The translations under genes were made by a program, and so were the position numbers. The notes under the pieces were generated by a model. The model did no database searches. It saw only the letters and a list, made by a program, of their open reading frames with translations, and was not told the DNA's origin. From an uncultured Bacteroidota bacterium (GTDB taxonomy: Bacteria; Bacteroidota; Bacteroidia; Chitinophagales; Chitinophagaceae): DNA of 59,013 bases. The stretch lies in contig CAIQQR010000111.1 in the NCBI GenBank assembly GCA_903874055.1, positions 1-59,013 on the forward strand, in the 5' to 3' direction. Within the stretch, counting starts at the first letter, position 1; the number at the start of each line of letters is the position of its first letter. This document shows positions 51,140 to 58,994 of this stretch, piece after piece.

Positions 51140-52000
51140 CTAATTATTTAATTTGGTAGCCGTTTGAGGTAAATTTTGCAGCCAAGCAGCGCCAGTACAA
51201 CGCTTCCCCGTTAACAAAATGTCACTTGTATCCCTTAATATTAGCTGCTTTTCGGTATTAAAAACCGAATAAACCCCAATCACTATTCCATTGCCTGTGG
51301 GGGTTTTAATTCCTGCAAAATCAGCATACCCCCCTGTTCTTAAATAAATTGTACCTCCGGTGCAAAATTTCAAGCTTCTACTAATACCTAATTTATTCTT
51401 TTTATCTGCATAGGTTTGTGCCGTATCGGCAGCACTAAATTCAACAGCGTTAAGTTGAATCAGTCGTCCTTGCAAGCTATCTCCTAAGTTTTTATACGCA
51501 ACCACCACGGGATTAATAATATTATGTTCACTCACTAGTTTAATGAATTTAGAAAATAACGGCGAAGGGATTCCAGAAGTAACTAAACTGCCCGAACTTG
51601 TATCCACGGCACCAACCAGCTGAACCATTCTTCGATAATCTGTAAGCAATAGTTGTTGTGCATTGATTTTTATTTTACTGCCAATAGGATAAGTTTGATA
51701 CAAGGACAAGCCGTCTAACTGAACAACCAATCCTCCGGAATTGTCTTGAATATAAATGGCTTTATAAATATTATCGTGTTCATCATTTGCCACTACTACT
51801 CCTTCAATAAATAATGGCTGTGCTATATATTCTACCATCCCCAAACTATGTAATTTTCTAAAATTTTTAATAGACATAACAGAGTCTCCAAAATTTGGAT
51901 TTACATCCGCGGTGGCCGACTGTTTAAAGCAGGATGACATTAATAAAACAGTGAAAGACAAAGAAATTAAAACAGCTGCAATATATTTTCCTGGTTTCAT
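51140..52000 (-). CDS. DUF5689 domain lipoprotein
   Basis: A 286-residue envelope lipoprotein: the signal ends LLMSSCFKQS, with Cys24 the lipid-anchored residue. The rest matches the DUF5689 pattern (IEGVVVANDEHDNIYKAIYIQD, then GLVVQLDG, then a region around YADFAGIKTPTGNGIVIGVYS), a domain with OB-fold-like strands found on Bacteroidota cell surfaces. Its biochemical role is not known; it is often encoded beside secreted nuclease/phosphatase genes. It lies 41 bp after the receptor-like barrel gene and probably shares its transcript. It may bind nucleic acid or another ligand near the barrel. Confidence 0.75.
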   Translation of the reverse strand: MKPGKYIAAVLISLSFTVLLMSSCFKQSATADVNPNFGDSVMSIKNFRKLHSLGMVEYIAQPLFIEGVVVANDEHDNIYKAIYIQDNSGGLVVQLDGLSLYQTYPIGSKIKINAQQLLLTDYRRMVQLVGAVDTSSGSLVTSGIPSPLFSKFIKLVSEHNIINPVVVAYKNLGDSLQGRLIQLNAVEFSAADTAQTYADKKNKLGISRSLKFCTGGTIYLRTGGYADFAGIKTPTGNGIVIGVYSVFNTEKQLILRDTSDILLTGKRCTGAAWLQNLPQTATKLNN

Positions 52001-52041
52001 AAATTAGATTTTAGTTAAAAAATTTGTTAGTTAATAAGGGA

Positions 52042-54477
52042 TTATTGAAATGCAATTTGAAAATGAATAGTGTAGGTGACTCCTTGGTCTATTAAATATT
52101 TTGGAGCATACTTTTTAATATCGAAATGCGCATAATCAAACCTAGATTGCTCATAGGCTATTAGTGGAAGAAAATGATTTAACGCATTATTTACAACTAA
52201 ACCAATCCTACATTTATTGGATCGAACCCCTTTATTAATTTGAAAAGATTTAAAAATAGAAGCATTCAAAAAACTATTGTCTGACAAATAATGTGTAGCA
52301 GAAATCATTCCCCAACTAATGGCATCTATTTTATGCTGCACCATATCGCTTCTTCGGAATAAATCAATGGAAACGGGCCGGTTTTGAGCCATTAACAGGG
52401 CAATGTTTAATTGCAGCGTACTGTATGGCTGATATTTAATAGTAAAGGCATTAACAACGCCTGGACTAATTGAGGATGCCATTTGTTTTATGTGTAATAA
52501 TCCGGATTCTAATAAATGTAAATCATTGACAAATAATAACTCATACGAAGGATCTTTTTCATAATTACTCTTTTGAAAAGTAGATGCCAATGCCAAAGTG
52601 ATGTTTGGTAACAAATTCAACTCAACACTTGCTTCTACTCCTGAATAAATTTCATTAATATTCCCAACTATACCATAAACAAAGGATGTATATCCATCAT
52701 GATAAAACATTTTTTGAAGTGACTGATTTGAGATTCGTTTCCAATAAATACTTGTAATAATTTTTATTAAAGGCGCATGATACTGAACTCCCAAATCAAC
52801 TCCATAATGCAGCGCAATCTGCTTATAGGGCGATGAAACCGAATTCATTTCTGGATTAATGAACATTTGCTCATAACTGGGTGCAACCCACTTTCCAAAT
52901 ACAATTGAATTAAAAGAAAACCGCCCATTCAATCGATAATTCATCCCTTCTTTAAAATCCCAAGACGGGGTGAAAATAAAATTAGATCCCCCTTTTGAAT
53001 TTTCTTTGAACAATCCATTTTCATTAAAGCCCACTCTATTTATGCCCTCAATTCCATAACCTAATGCTAGCCTTGTTGTTACCACTGCCCACTCTTTTTC
53101 AAATTGAATCCATGGTTTAAATTGCATTGTGTGCATTGCATAATCAGCACCCCATTGCGCTCCCTGTTTAACTTTTCGATTGGGGTGTTCAATATCATTT
53201 TGAAAACTTAATTCAACTCCATCATCATTTATCCAGCTATTGTAATTAAAATAATAATTACCGCCTAGTAAATCTTTTATAGTATTGAAATAATGTATTT
53301 GATCAAATGAATAATTAGCACCCATCTGATATCCCAAAGTATGATTGCTACGATTGGAAAAAATGAACGCCCCATGAACCATTAATAGCTTTTCATTTTG
53401 TTGGCTAACTACATAAAATGCTCTTTTGTCTGCTGTGCCTTTATTGATTTGTTCCAATTTGTCAAATTGAATTTGCAGGTTTTCGGGATGTTGAATATCC
53501 CATTGCGTTAAGTTCAAGCGCATGGCACTGTCTTTAATGTAACTTGGCAAATACCTATAATAATCTGGCCTAGGATCAGCCGATTTAGTCCACTCCAAAC
53601 TAGACTGAGACTGAAATCCCACTATCAAGGCATTTGAAATGGCAAGTGTCTTGTATTCACTCCATTTCTTTTGATATTGGAAATTTAAAATGGGTGCATT
53701 AGTTTGCTTAGTATTTGGATAATAAAGTTGATGATGGTACCAGCCCCAAGTAGGATTATAATTACGATTCTGGCTTAGTAAAAACATTTCATTTACCGAA
53801 GAAGCTGATTTTCCTTGATCTGCCCAATTCCAAATGAACGAAAACGAAAGACGCCTATTATTTGTATATTTTTTTTGAATAACAAAAATTGCACCCTCAG
53901 CATTATGATAGCCATTGGAAAATAAACCTTCCGGGGATTGCTGAAAAGCAGCGCCAATAGCATATTGCCATTTAGTCTCTTTAAATTCATTATTGTAATG
54001 AAGTTGAATTCGATTGGAGAAAATAGCATTAGAAAAACCTGTTCCAAGAGTAAACGACTTTTTATTTTGAAAAATGTCTGTATTTAAAAATTTTGCATCT
54101 TCTTTTTCCAAATATCCATTTTCACTAAATGCATTACTCATTATGGATTGGCTTAAATGAATTTCAGTTTGCAATCCACTATATAAATCATATAATCTCC
54201 AATTTTTTAAAGGAGACTCCCAGTTAATTCCATCAATAATTGTTGCTGATTCTTTATTTCCTCTCAAATTCCAGCCTATATGCCTTCCATAATATTGAAC
54301 CATGGTGTGCAATACATTTGATGTTGCATTCAATACAGAAGGAGTCATATCATCCCTGAGCCTCCAATCAATAAGCGGGTGAGCTGCTTGCTCTTCATTA
54401 AATTCATCTACTTTGTTTTGCGCACACAGATTATTAGCAAAAAGTCCAATAAATAACAAAAAGAAAGCCTTATTCAT
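52042..54477 (-). CDS. TonB-receptor-like outer membrane barrel
   Basis: An 811-residue outer membrane protein with a signal peptide (residues 1-19, ending LCAQ). A plug-like N-terminal part (about 40-150) contains IGWNLRGNKESATIIDGINWES, which echoes the plug of TonB-dependent receptors. The remaining 650 residues are amphipathic strands with many aromatic girdle residues, ending in QVTYTIHFQIAFQ. I see no classic TonB box or carboxypeptidase-regulatory domain at the N terminus, so TonB dependence is uncertain. It is divergent from the EEP nuclease/phosphatase gene and upstream of DUF5689, and all three are exported. Uptake of a product released by the nuclease is a reasonable inference. Confidence 0.75.
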   Translation of the reverse strand: MNKAFFLLFIGLFANNLCAQNKVDEFNEEQAAHPLIDWRLRDDMTPSVLNATSNVLHTMVQYYGRHIGWNLRGNKESATIIDGINWESPLKNWRLYDLYSGLQTEIHLSQSIMSNAFSENGYLEKEDAKFLNTDIFQNKKSFTLGTGFSNAIFSNRIQLHYNNEFKETKWQYAIGAAFQQSPEGLFSNGYHNAEGAIFVIQKKYTNNRRLSFSFIWNWADQGKSASSVNEMFLLSQNRNYNPTWGWYHHQLYYPNTKQTNAPILNFQYQKKWSEYKTLAISNALIVGFQSQSSLEWTKSADPRPDYYRYLPSYIKDSAMRLNLTQWDIQHPENLQIQFDKLEQINKGTADKRAFYVVSQQNEKLLMVHGAFIFSNRSNHTLGYQMGANYSFDQIHYFNTIKDLLGGNYYFNYNSWINDDGVELSFQNDIEHPNRKVKQGAQWGADYAMHTMQFKPWIQFEKEWAVVTTRLALGYGIEGINRVGFNENGLFKENSKGGSNFIFTPSWDFKEGMNYRLNGRFSFNSIVFGKWVAPSYEQMFINPEMNSVSSPYKQIALHYGVDLGVQYHAPLIKIITSIYWKRISNQSLQKMFYHDGYTSFVYGIVGNINEIYSGVEASVELNLLPNITLALASTFQKSNYEKDPSYELLFVNDLHLLESGLLHIKQMASSISPGVVNAFTIKYQPYSTLQLNIALLMAQNRPVSIDLFRRSDMVQHKIDAISWGMISATHYLSDNSFLNASIFKSFQINKGVRSNKCRIGLVVNNALNHFLPLIAYEQSRFDYAHFDIKKYAPKYLIDQGVTYTIHFQIAFQ

Positions 54478-54579
54478 CTATATAAATTGAAAGACGAAGA
54501 TGCTCAATATTTATTGTCCTATTTCTTCGGAAAATACCTGCCACAAATGAATTGAGCAAACTATTATTGAATAAAAAAG

Positions 54580-55608
54580 ATGAAAAATTCAATATTTACA
54601 AATGTTGCTTTTTTTCTTGCAGCAATATTTTATGGCAGCAAAGAAATAAACGCACAAAAAATTATTATTTCTTTCTACAACTGTGAAAATTTTTATGATA
54701 CTATCAATCAAGCAAATGTGATAGACGAAGATTTTTTACCGAATAGTGAAAAAAAGTATACGCAGCATTTGTATGAAGCAAAATCAAAAAATATAGCCAC
54801 TGTTGTATATAATTTAGGGAAGCTCGAGAACGCCAATGGTATTGCAATAATGGGTTTAGCCGAGATAGAAAACAAATTAGTATTAAACCAATTAATCAAC
54901 GAGGAAATCATAAAAAAATACCATTATAAATTCATTCACTTTGATTCAAAGGATGCAAGAGGTGTTGATGTAGCGCTCATTTATAATCCTGCCTTTTTTG
55001 TACCCTACCAATACAAACCATATAGCCTTACCGATGAAAAACATTTTAATCATGCTGCAACTCGAGATATTTTATTAGTGAAGGGTCAATTAATAAACAA
55101 GTGTATTTATATACTTGTTAACCACTGGCCAAGTAGAAGAGGCGTTGGAAATAGTTCAGTCAAAAAAAGAATTTGGGCAAGTACCGTTTGCAAAAAAATA
55201 ATGGATAGTATTAAACAAAATGACCCTGAAGCACAGATTATGGTAATGGGAGACTTTAATGACAACCCAAATAACCGAAGCATTAAATTACTCAAAATGA
55301 GTAACCCATTTATGAAATTGTACAAAATGGGTATGGGTAGTATCGCTTTTAATGACAGCTGGAACCTTTTTGACCAAATTTTACTTAGTCCCAACTGGAT
55401 GTCAACTACTAAGTTTGAAAACAAAAATTTAGACTTAACTAATTACAAATCAATAGTTTATAAAAACAATACTATGATTGAATGGACTGGAAAGTATCGA
55501 GGTTATCCTAAAAGGACCTTCAATGGCATTGAATTTAGAGGTGGATATAGTGATCATTTCCCTGTAGCGCTCATTTTTACTGCAAAATCTGCCCAAAATC
55601 CACTTTAA
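54580..55608 (+). CDS. Secreted endonuclease/exonuclease/phosphatase (EEP) family protein
   Basis: A 342-residue protein with a signal peptide (residues 1-25, ending INAQ), so it acts in the periplasm or outside the cell. The EEP fold is clear: FYNCENFYD as the first metal site, GLAEIENK (Glu95), RGVDVALIYNP, NHWPSRRG with Asn181/His182, MGDFNDNP (Asp225, Asn227) and YSDHFPVALIF with the final Asp-His. It could cleave DNA, RNA or phosphoesters such as inositol phosphates. The family pattern with the DUF5689 and receptor neighbours favours nucleic acid or phosphate scavenging. It is divergent from the barrel gene across 102 bp. Confidence 0.88.
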   Translation: MKNSIFTNVAFFLAAIFYGSKEINAQKIIISFYNCENFYDTINQANVIDEDFLPNSEKKYTQHLYEAKSKNIATVVYNLGKLENANGIAIMGLAEIENKLVLNQLINEEIIKKYHYKFIHFDSKDARGVDVALIYNPAFFVPYQYKPYSLTDEKHFNHAATRDILLVKGQLINKCIYILVNHWPSRRGVGNSSVKKRIWASTVCKKIMDSIKQNDPEAQIMVMGDFNDNPNNRSIKLLKMSNPFMKLYKMGMGSIAFNDSWNLFDQILLSPNWMSTTKFENKNLDLTNYKSIVYKNNTMIEWTGKYRGYPKRTFNGIEFRGGYSDHFPVALIFTAKSAQNPL

Positions 55609-55613
55609 TTTCC

Positions 55614-55621
55614 TACCTTTG
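55614..55621 (+). promoter_or_regulatory. rpsF: -7 promoter element of the rpsF operon
   Basis: TACCTTTG, full consensus, lies six bases after the EEP gene stop codon and 85 bases before rpsF, leaving a leader of about 80 bases. Confidence 0.55.
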
Positions 55622-55624
55622 CCC

Positions 55625-55706
55625 TCCCAAATCAGTTTTGGCTGATTCGCTCTGGTAAAGAGTGTCCACTGGGAAAAACCAATTATTTAACCAAAAAATT
55701 CAAGTA
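55625..55706 (+). promoter_or_regulatory. Leader of rpsF with hairpins, possible ribosomal protein leader
   Basis: The leader holds CCAAA-tcagt-TTTGG and CTCT-ggtaa-AGAG hairpins. In other phyla S6 and S18 bind an rpsF leader to repress it. I see structure but cannot confirm that motif here. Confidence 0.35.
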
Positions 55707-56060
55707 ATGAACAATTACGAATTAATGGTGATTTTCACACCGGTATTATCTGAAGATGATTTTAAATCAGCTCAGAAAAAATACCAAGACTTCATCAAAG
55801 AAAATGGTGGAGACACTGTAGCCTCAAATCCTTGGGGTTTAAAATCACTTGCTTATCCAATCGATAAGAAAACTACTGGTATCTACTGGGTACTAGAATT
55901 CACTGGACCTGCAGATATCAATGAGAAATTGAAGGTTCAATTTTTACGTGATGAGCAAATTATGCGTCACATGATTACAAGACTTGACAAGTACGCAGTT
56001 GAGTATAACCATATTAAGAGAAACGGCGGTTTCCCTGTTCACAAAGCACAAGAGGCTTAA
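55707..56060 (+). CDS. rpsF: 30S ribosomal protein S6
   Basis: A 117-residue ribosomal protein of the 30S platform, which binds 16S rRNA as a pair with S18. NYELMVIFTPVLSEDDFK, AYPIDKKTTGIYWVLEF and DEQIMRHMITRLDKYAV are family motifs. The longer frame would add a non-conserved 15-residue leader; the ATG at 55707 gives the canonical MNNYELMVIF. It is first of rpsF-rpsR-rplI with no ssb gene between, an order typical of Bacteroidota. Confidence 0.97.
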   Translation: MNNYELMVIFTPVLSEDDFKSAQKKYQDFIKENGGDTVASNPWGLKSLAYPIDKKTTGIYWVLEFTGPADINEKLKVQFLRDEQIMRHMITRLDKYAVEYNHIKRNGGFPVHKAQEA

Positions 56061-56076
56061 TTAAATTTTTACCATC

Positions 56077-56340
56077 ATGGCAAAGAATGAAATAAAATAC
56101 CTTACAGCGATCAAACAGGAAAAACCAAAGAAGAAATTCTGTCGTTTTAAGAAGTATGGTATCAAGTATGTAGATTACAAAGACATCGATTTTTTAAAGA
56201 AGTTTTTAAATGAGCAAGGTAAAATGCTACCTCGTCGTTTAAGCGGAAACTCTTTGAAGTACCAACGTAAAGTAGCTGACGCTATTAAAAAATCTCGTCA
56301 GATGGCGTTGTTACCTTATGTAACAGATTTATTGAAATAG
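56077..56340 (+). CDS. rpsR: 30S ribosomal protein S18
   Basis: An 87-residue basic ribosomal protein. [33 protein letters not shown] and [21 protein letters not shown] are clear S18 motifs; the single cysteine at the CRF segment is the non-zinc form. It lies 16 bp after rpsF and forms a dimer with S6 on the platform of the 30S subunit. Confidence 0.97.
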   Translation: MAKNEIKYLTAIKQEKPKKKFCRFKKYGIKYVDYKDIDFLKKFLNEQGKMLPRRLSGNSLKYQRKVADAIKKSRQMALLPYVTDLLK

Positions 56341-56445
56341 AAAATAATTAGTCAACCATCCCTAATCTCGCGGTAATAATTTAAAAATACCAAGGCGAGT
56401 GACAGCAGTAAAATGCTGGGCTCTTGGGAACTAAAAAAAATAACA

Positions 56446-56895
56446 ATGCAAGTAATATTAATTAAAGAAGTAGACAACTTAGGAGGTAAAGACGAATTAG
56501 TAAACGTTAAAAACGGATACGCTCGTAACTTTTTATTCCCTACTAAGCATGCAGTAGAGGCAAACTCTTCAAATTTGAAACAATTAGAAGAGCGTTTAAA
56601 GGCAAAAGCTAAGAAAGAAGCTGCAATGTTAGCTGAAATCACTAGCGTAATTGCAACTTTAACTGCTAGCCCAGTTAAATTGACTGCGAAAGTTGGTGCT
56701 AACAACAAAATTTTTGGTTCAATCACATCATTACAAGTTACGAAAGCAATTCGTGAACAAAAAGGATATGAAATTGACAGAAGAAGAATTGTTGTTGCTG
56801 ATGATATCAAAGAATTAGGCGCTTATAAAGCAACTATCGACTTTGGTAACGGTCAAACAACTGAAATAGATATCGAAATCGGAGCTGAAGCATAG
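56446..56895 (+). CDS. rplI: 50S ribosomal protein L9
   Basis: A 149-residue 50S protein that projects from the L1 stalk region. It shows the standard MQVILIKEVDNLGGKDELV start, VKNGYARNFLFPTKHAV, a long connecting helix (about 40-75) and a C-terminal domain with FGSITSLQVTKAI. The longer frame starts at 56413 with an unrelated 11-residue leader; 56446 is the usual start. It is 105 bp after rpsR, a larger gap than between rpsF and rpsR, with no clear promoter. A strong terminator follows. Confidence 0.97.
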   Translation: MQVILIKEVDNLGGKDELVNVKNGYARNFLFPTKHAVEANSSNLKQLEERLKAKAKKEAAMLAEITSVIATLTASPVKLTAKVGANNKIFGSITSLQVTKAIREQKGYEIDRRRIVVADDIKELGAYKATIDFGNGQTTEIDIEIGAEA

Positions 56896-56943
56896 CTTCC
56901 GCCAGGATTAACATATTCGATTTAGTTTTCTAAATCAATCTAT

Positions 56944-56976
56944 AAGCCCTTTCTAAACCATTAGAAAGGGCTTTTT
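56944..56976 (+). terminator. Intrinsic terminator after rplI
   Basis: AGCCCTTTCT and AGAAAGGGCT form a perfect 10-bp stem with an 8-base loop, followed by a T run. It ends the ribosomal operon. Confidence 0.9.
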
Positions 56977-57072
56977 GTTAGTTTAAAGACCAATAAATGG
57001 TTAAAATTGAAGAATTTTTGGCTGATAATGGGCTTTTGAAAAGAATATTGTTGTTTGTGAACTATTTATACC

Positions 57073-57120
57073 TATCTTCGGTAACGCTAATGGAAAGCAA
57101 TGTCGCCTACATTAGTTTTT
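57073..57120 (+). promoter_or_regulatory. Promoter-like element and leader hairpin of the RRM gene
   Basis: TATCTTCG (57073-57080) is a weak -7 candidate with a TTTG at 57054-57057. It is followed by CTAATG at 57087-57092 and CATTAG at 57110-57115, which can form a 6-bp stem before TTTTT. Such a hairpin could act as an attenuator or temperature-sensing leader. Confidence 0.4.
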
Positions 57121-57142
57121 AGATCACTTAATTTTAAAGAAC

Positions 57143-57538
57143 ATGAACATTTATGTTGGAAATCTTAGCTGGAACATGACTAGCGAAGATCTTGAAGCAC
57201 TTTTTACTCCATTTGGAGCAGTTGCAAGTGCAAAAATTGTAACAGACAAATTTAACAACAACAGAAGCAAGGGTTTCGGTTTTGTTGAAATGGCTAATGA
57301 TGACGAAGCTAGAGCAGCTATCGCACAATTACACGACACTGAAGTATTAGGTCGTAACATCGTTGTAAACGAATCAACTCCACGTCCAGAAGGTGAAAGA
57401 AGTTTCACTAAGAAGCCTTACGGCGCTGGTGGTGGTGGAAATCGTGGCGGTGGTGGTGGATTCAACCGTGGCGGTACTGGCGGTGGATACAACCGTGATC
57501 GCGGTGGTAATGGCGGTGGTGAATATAACAGATATTAA
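57143..57538 (+). CDS. RRM-type RNA-binding protein with Gly-rich tail
   Basis: A 131-residue RNA-binding protein. One RRM domain (about 1-80) has RNP2 IYVGNL at residues 3-8 and RNP1 KGFGFVEM at 43-50. A low-complexity tail (about 95-131) is built of GGG, NRGG and GGGYNR repeats, similar to RGG boxes. Such Rbp proteins are cold-induced RNA chaperones in cyanobacteria and also occur in Bacteroidota, which often lack classic Csp abundance. That it is cold-regulated here is inference; a hairpin with a T run in the leader would fit transcript control. The gene has a strong terminator right after it and is monocistronic. Confidence 0.95.
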   Translation: MNIYVGNLSWNMTSEDLEALFTPFGAVASAKIVTDKFNNNRSKGFGFVEMANDDEARAAIAQLHDTEVLGRNIVVNESTPRPEGERSFTKKPYGAGGGGNRGGGGGFNRGGTGGGYNRDRGGNGGGEYNRY

Positions 57539-57556
57539 TCAACCTCGTTGCAATAC

Positions 57557-57589
57557 AAAAGCGCTCTCAATATGAGAGCGCTTTTTTTA
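57557..57589. terminator. Intrinsic terminator after the RRM gene
   Basis: AAAAGCGCTCTC and GAGAGCGCTTTT form a perfect 12-bp stem with loop AATAT, followed by a T run. It is one of the strongest terminators in the window. Confidence 0.92.
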
Positions 57590-57685
57590 TGTCTACACTT
57601 TTCAATTTAATTAATAAATAATTGTTTAAAAAAAATTTGATAGTTATGGGTTGGTAGAATAATCTAAAATTAGAGTATGCAAATG

Positions 57686-57705
57686 AAATGAAATTTTGTT
57701 CATTT
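57686..57705. repeat. 7-bp inverted repeat before the aldo/keto reductase gene
   Basis: AAATGAA and TTCATTT flank a six-base spacer. ATGAA recurs at 57711-57715 in the same orientation. It lies 50 bp before the aldo/keto reductase start and may be an operator; AT-rich chance pairing is also possible. No other gene is seen in 57590-57755. Confidence 0.35.
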
Positions 57706-57755
57706 AGCATATGAACTATTAAACTTAGTTGTAAATTGTATTCAAATATATATCA

Positions 57756-58634
57756 ATGGCAAATAAGCTAAAACATAATCCCATAGTGGGTTGTATGCGA
57801 TGGGGTGTTTGGGGTGAAAACTTCAATACTAAACAATATGAACAAATAATTGATCAATGTTTAAGCATAGGCTTAAATACATTTGATCATGCAGATATTT
57901 ATGGTCATTATACAACAGAGGCAGATTTTGGTAATGCACTAAAAGGAAACTCAAGTCTTCGTAATAAAATACAAATCATAACCAAGTGTGGTATAAATAT
58001 GTTAACACCAAATAGGCCACATCATCAAATAAAATCTTATGATACCAGTGCTAGTCATATCGTAAAATCGGTTGAGCAATCATTACAAAATTTTCACACC
58101 GACTATATTGATACTTTACTCATTCATAGACCAGACATTTTAATGGATGTAGAAGAAATTGCAAATACAATTACTACACTTAAGCAATCGGGTAAAGTAA
58201 AATCATTTGGAGTCTCCAATTTTACAACTGGACAGGTTGATTTATTAAATAAATTTATTAAGATAGAACATCACCAACTTGAAATTTCAGTAACAAATTT
58301 AAATTCATTTCAAAATGGAGTCTTGGATCAATGTCAAATAGATAATATTCAAGTGCAATCATGGTCACCAATGGGAAATGGTTTGTTTACAGAACAAAAT
58401 GAAAAGCATGCCCGAATACTAGCAACAACTAAGGAACTGTCAAATAAATATAAATGTAGTATAAATGAAATGCTATTGGCATTTCTATACACCCATGCTA
58501 GTTATATTGTCCCCGTTATTGGAACAACAAAATTCGAAAGAATTATTGAGGCGAAAAAAAGTATGGAAATTGAATTAACTAGAGAGGATTTTTACAAAAT
58601 ATGGTGTGCTTCAACAGGCTTGGAAGTAGCTTAA
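57756..58634 (+). CDS. Aldo/keto reductase (YdhF-like)
   Basis: A 292-residue NADPH-dependent aldo/keto reductase of the YdhF-like branch. The catalytic tetrad is visible in TFDHADIYGHY (Asp and Tyr), IITKCG (Lys) and LLIHRPD (His). The cofactor end is VPVIGTTKFERIIEA. It reduces aldehydes or ketones, with unknown natural substrate. No signal peptide is seen, so it is cytosolic. It is monocistronic, with an inverted repeat upstream and a terminator after it. No clear TAnnTTTG element is seen at the usual distance. Confidence 0.92.
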   Translation: MANKLKHNPIVGCMRWGVWGENFNTKQYEQIIDQCLSIGLNTFDHADIYGHYTTEADFGNALKGNSSLRNKIQIITKCGINMLTPNRPHHQIKSYDTSASHIVKSVEQSLQNFHTDYIDTLLIHRPDILMDVEEIANTITTLKQSGKVKSFGVSNFTTGQVDLLNKFIKIEHHQLEISVTNLNSFQNGVLDQCQIDNIQVQSWSPMGNGLFTEQNEKHARILATTKELSNKYKCSINEMLLAFLYTHASYIVPVIGTTKFERIIEAKKSMEIELTREDFYKIWCASTGLEVA

Positions 58635-58657
58635 ATTTATTTAAATCGCTAAAATTT

Positions 58658-58690
58658 AAAATGCCTGGCAATTGCTGGGCATTTTATTTT
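58658..58690 (+). terminator. Intrinsic terminator after the aldo/keto reductase gene
   Basis: AAAATGCC at 58658 pairs with GGCATTTT at 58678, with further pairing inside, before a T-rich tail. Confidence 0.75.
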
Positions 58691-58749
58691 TAACTGATAC
58701 TGAATTATGAAATTTTGCAGGGCCAAACAATATTCAAAAAAGTATAGGC

Positions 58750-58784
58750 AAAAAAAAATCCCCATCAAATAAATGATGAGGATT
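58750..58784 (-). terminator. Terminator of the rRNA operon
   Basis: On the minus strand AATCCTCATCA pairs with TGATGGGGATT over 11 bp (one G-U pair), followed by a run of nine T. It lies just after the 5S rRNA. Confidence 0.85.
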
Positions 58785-58794
58785 CTTTAATAAA

Positions 58795-58904
<110 letters not shown>

Positions 58905-58913
58905 AGACGGTAA

Positions 58914-58949
58914 TTTTATCGGTGTCTAAAACTAATTAGACGGATAAAA
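58914..58949. repeat. Inverted repeat in the 23S-5S spacer
   Basis: TTTTATC and GTCTAA pair with TTAGAC and GATAAAA, giving 13 paired bases with a small internal loop. It lies between 23S and 5S and may be an RNA processing stem. Confidence 0.6.
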
Positions 58950-58994
58950 CAATAATTTACATATTGGAATTGAAATCAGGAACAGAAAAAAAAA

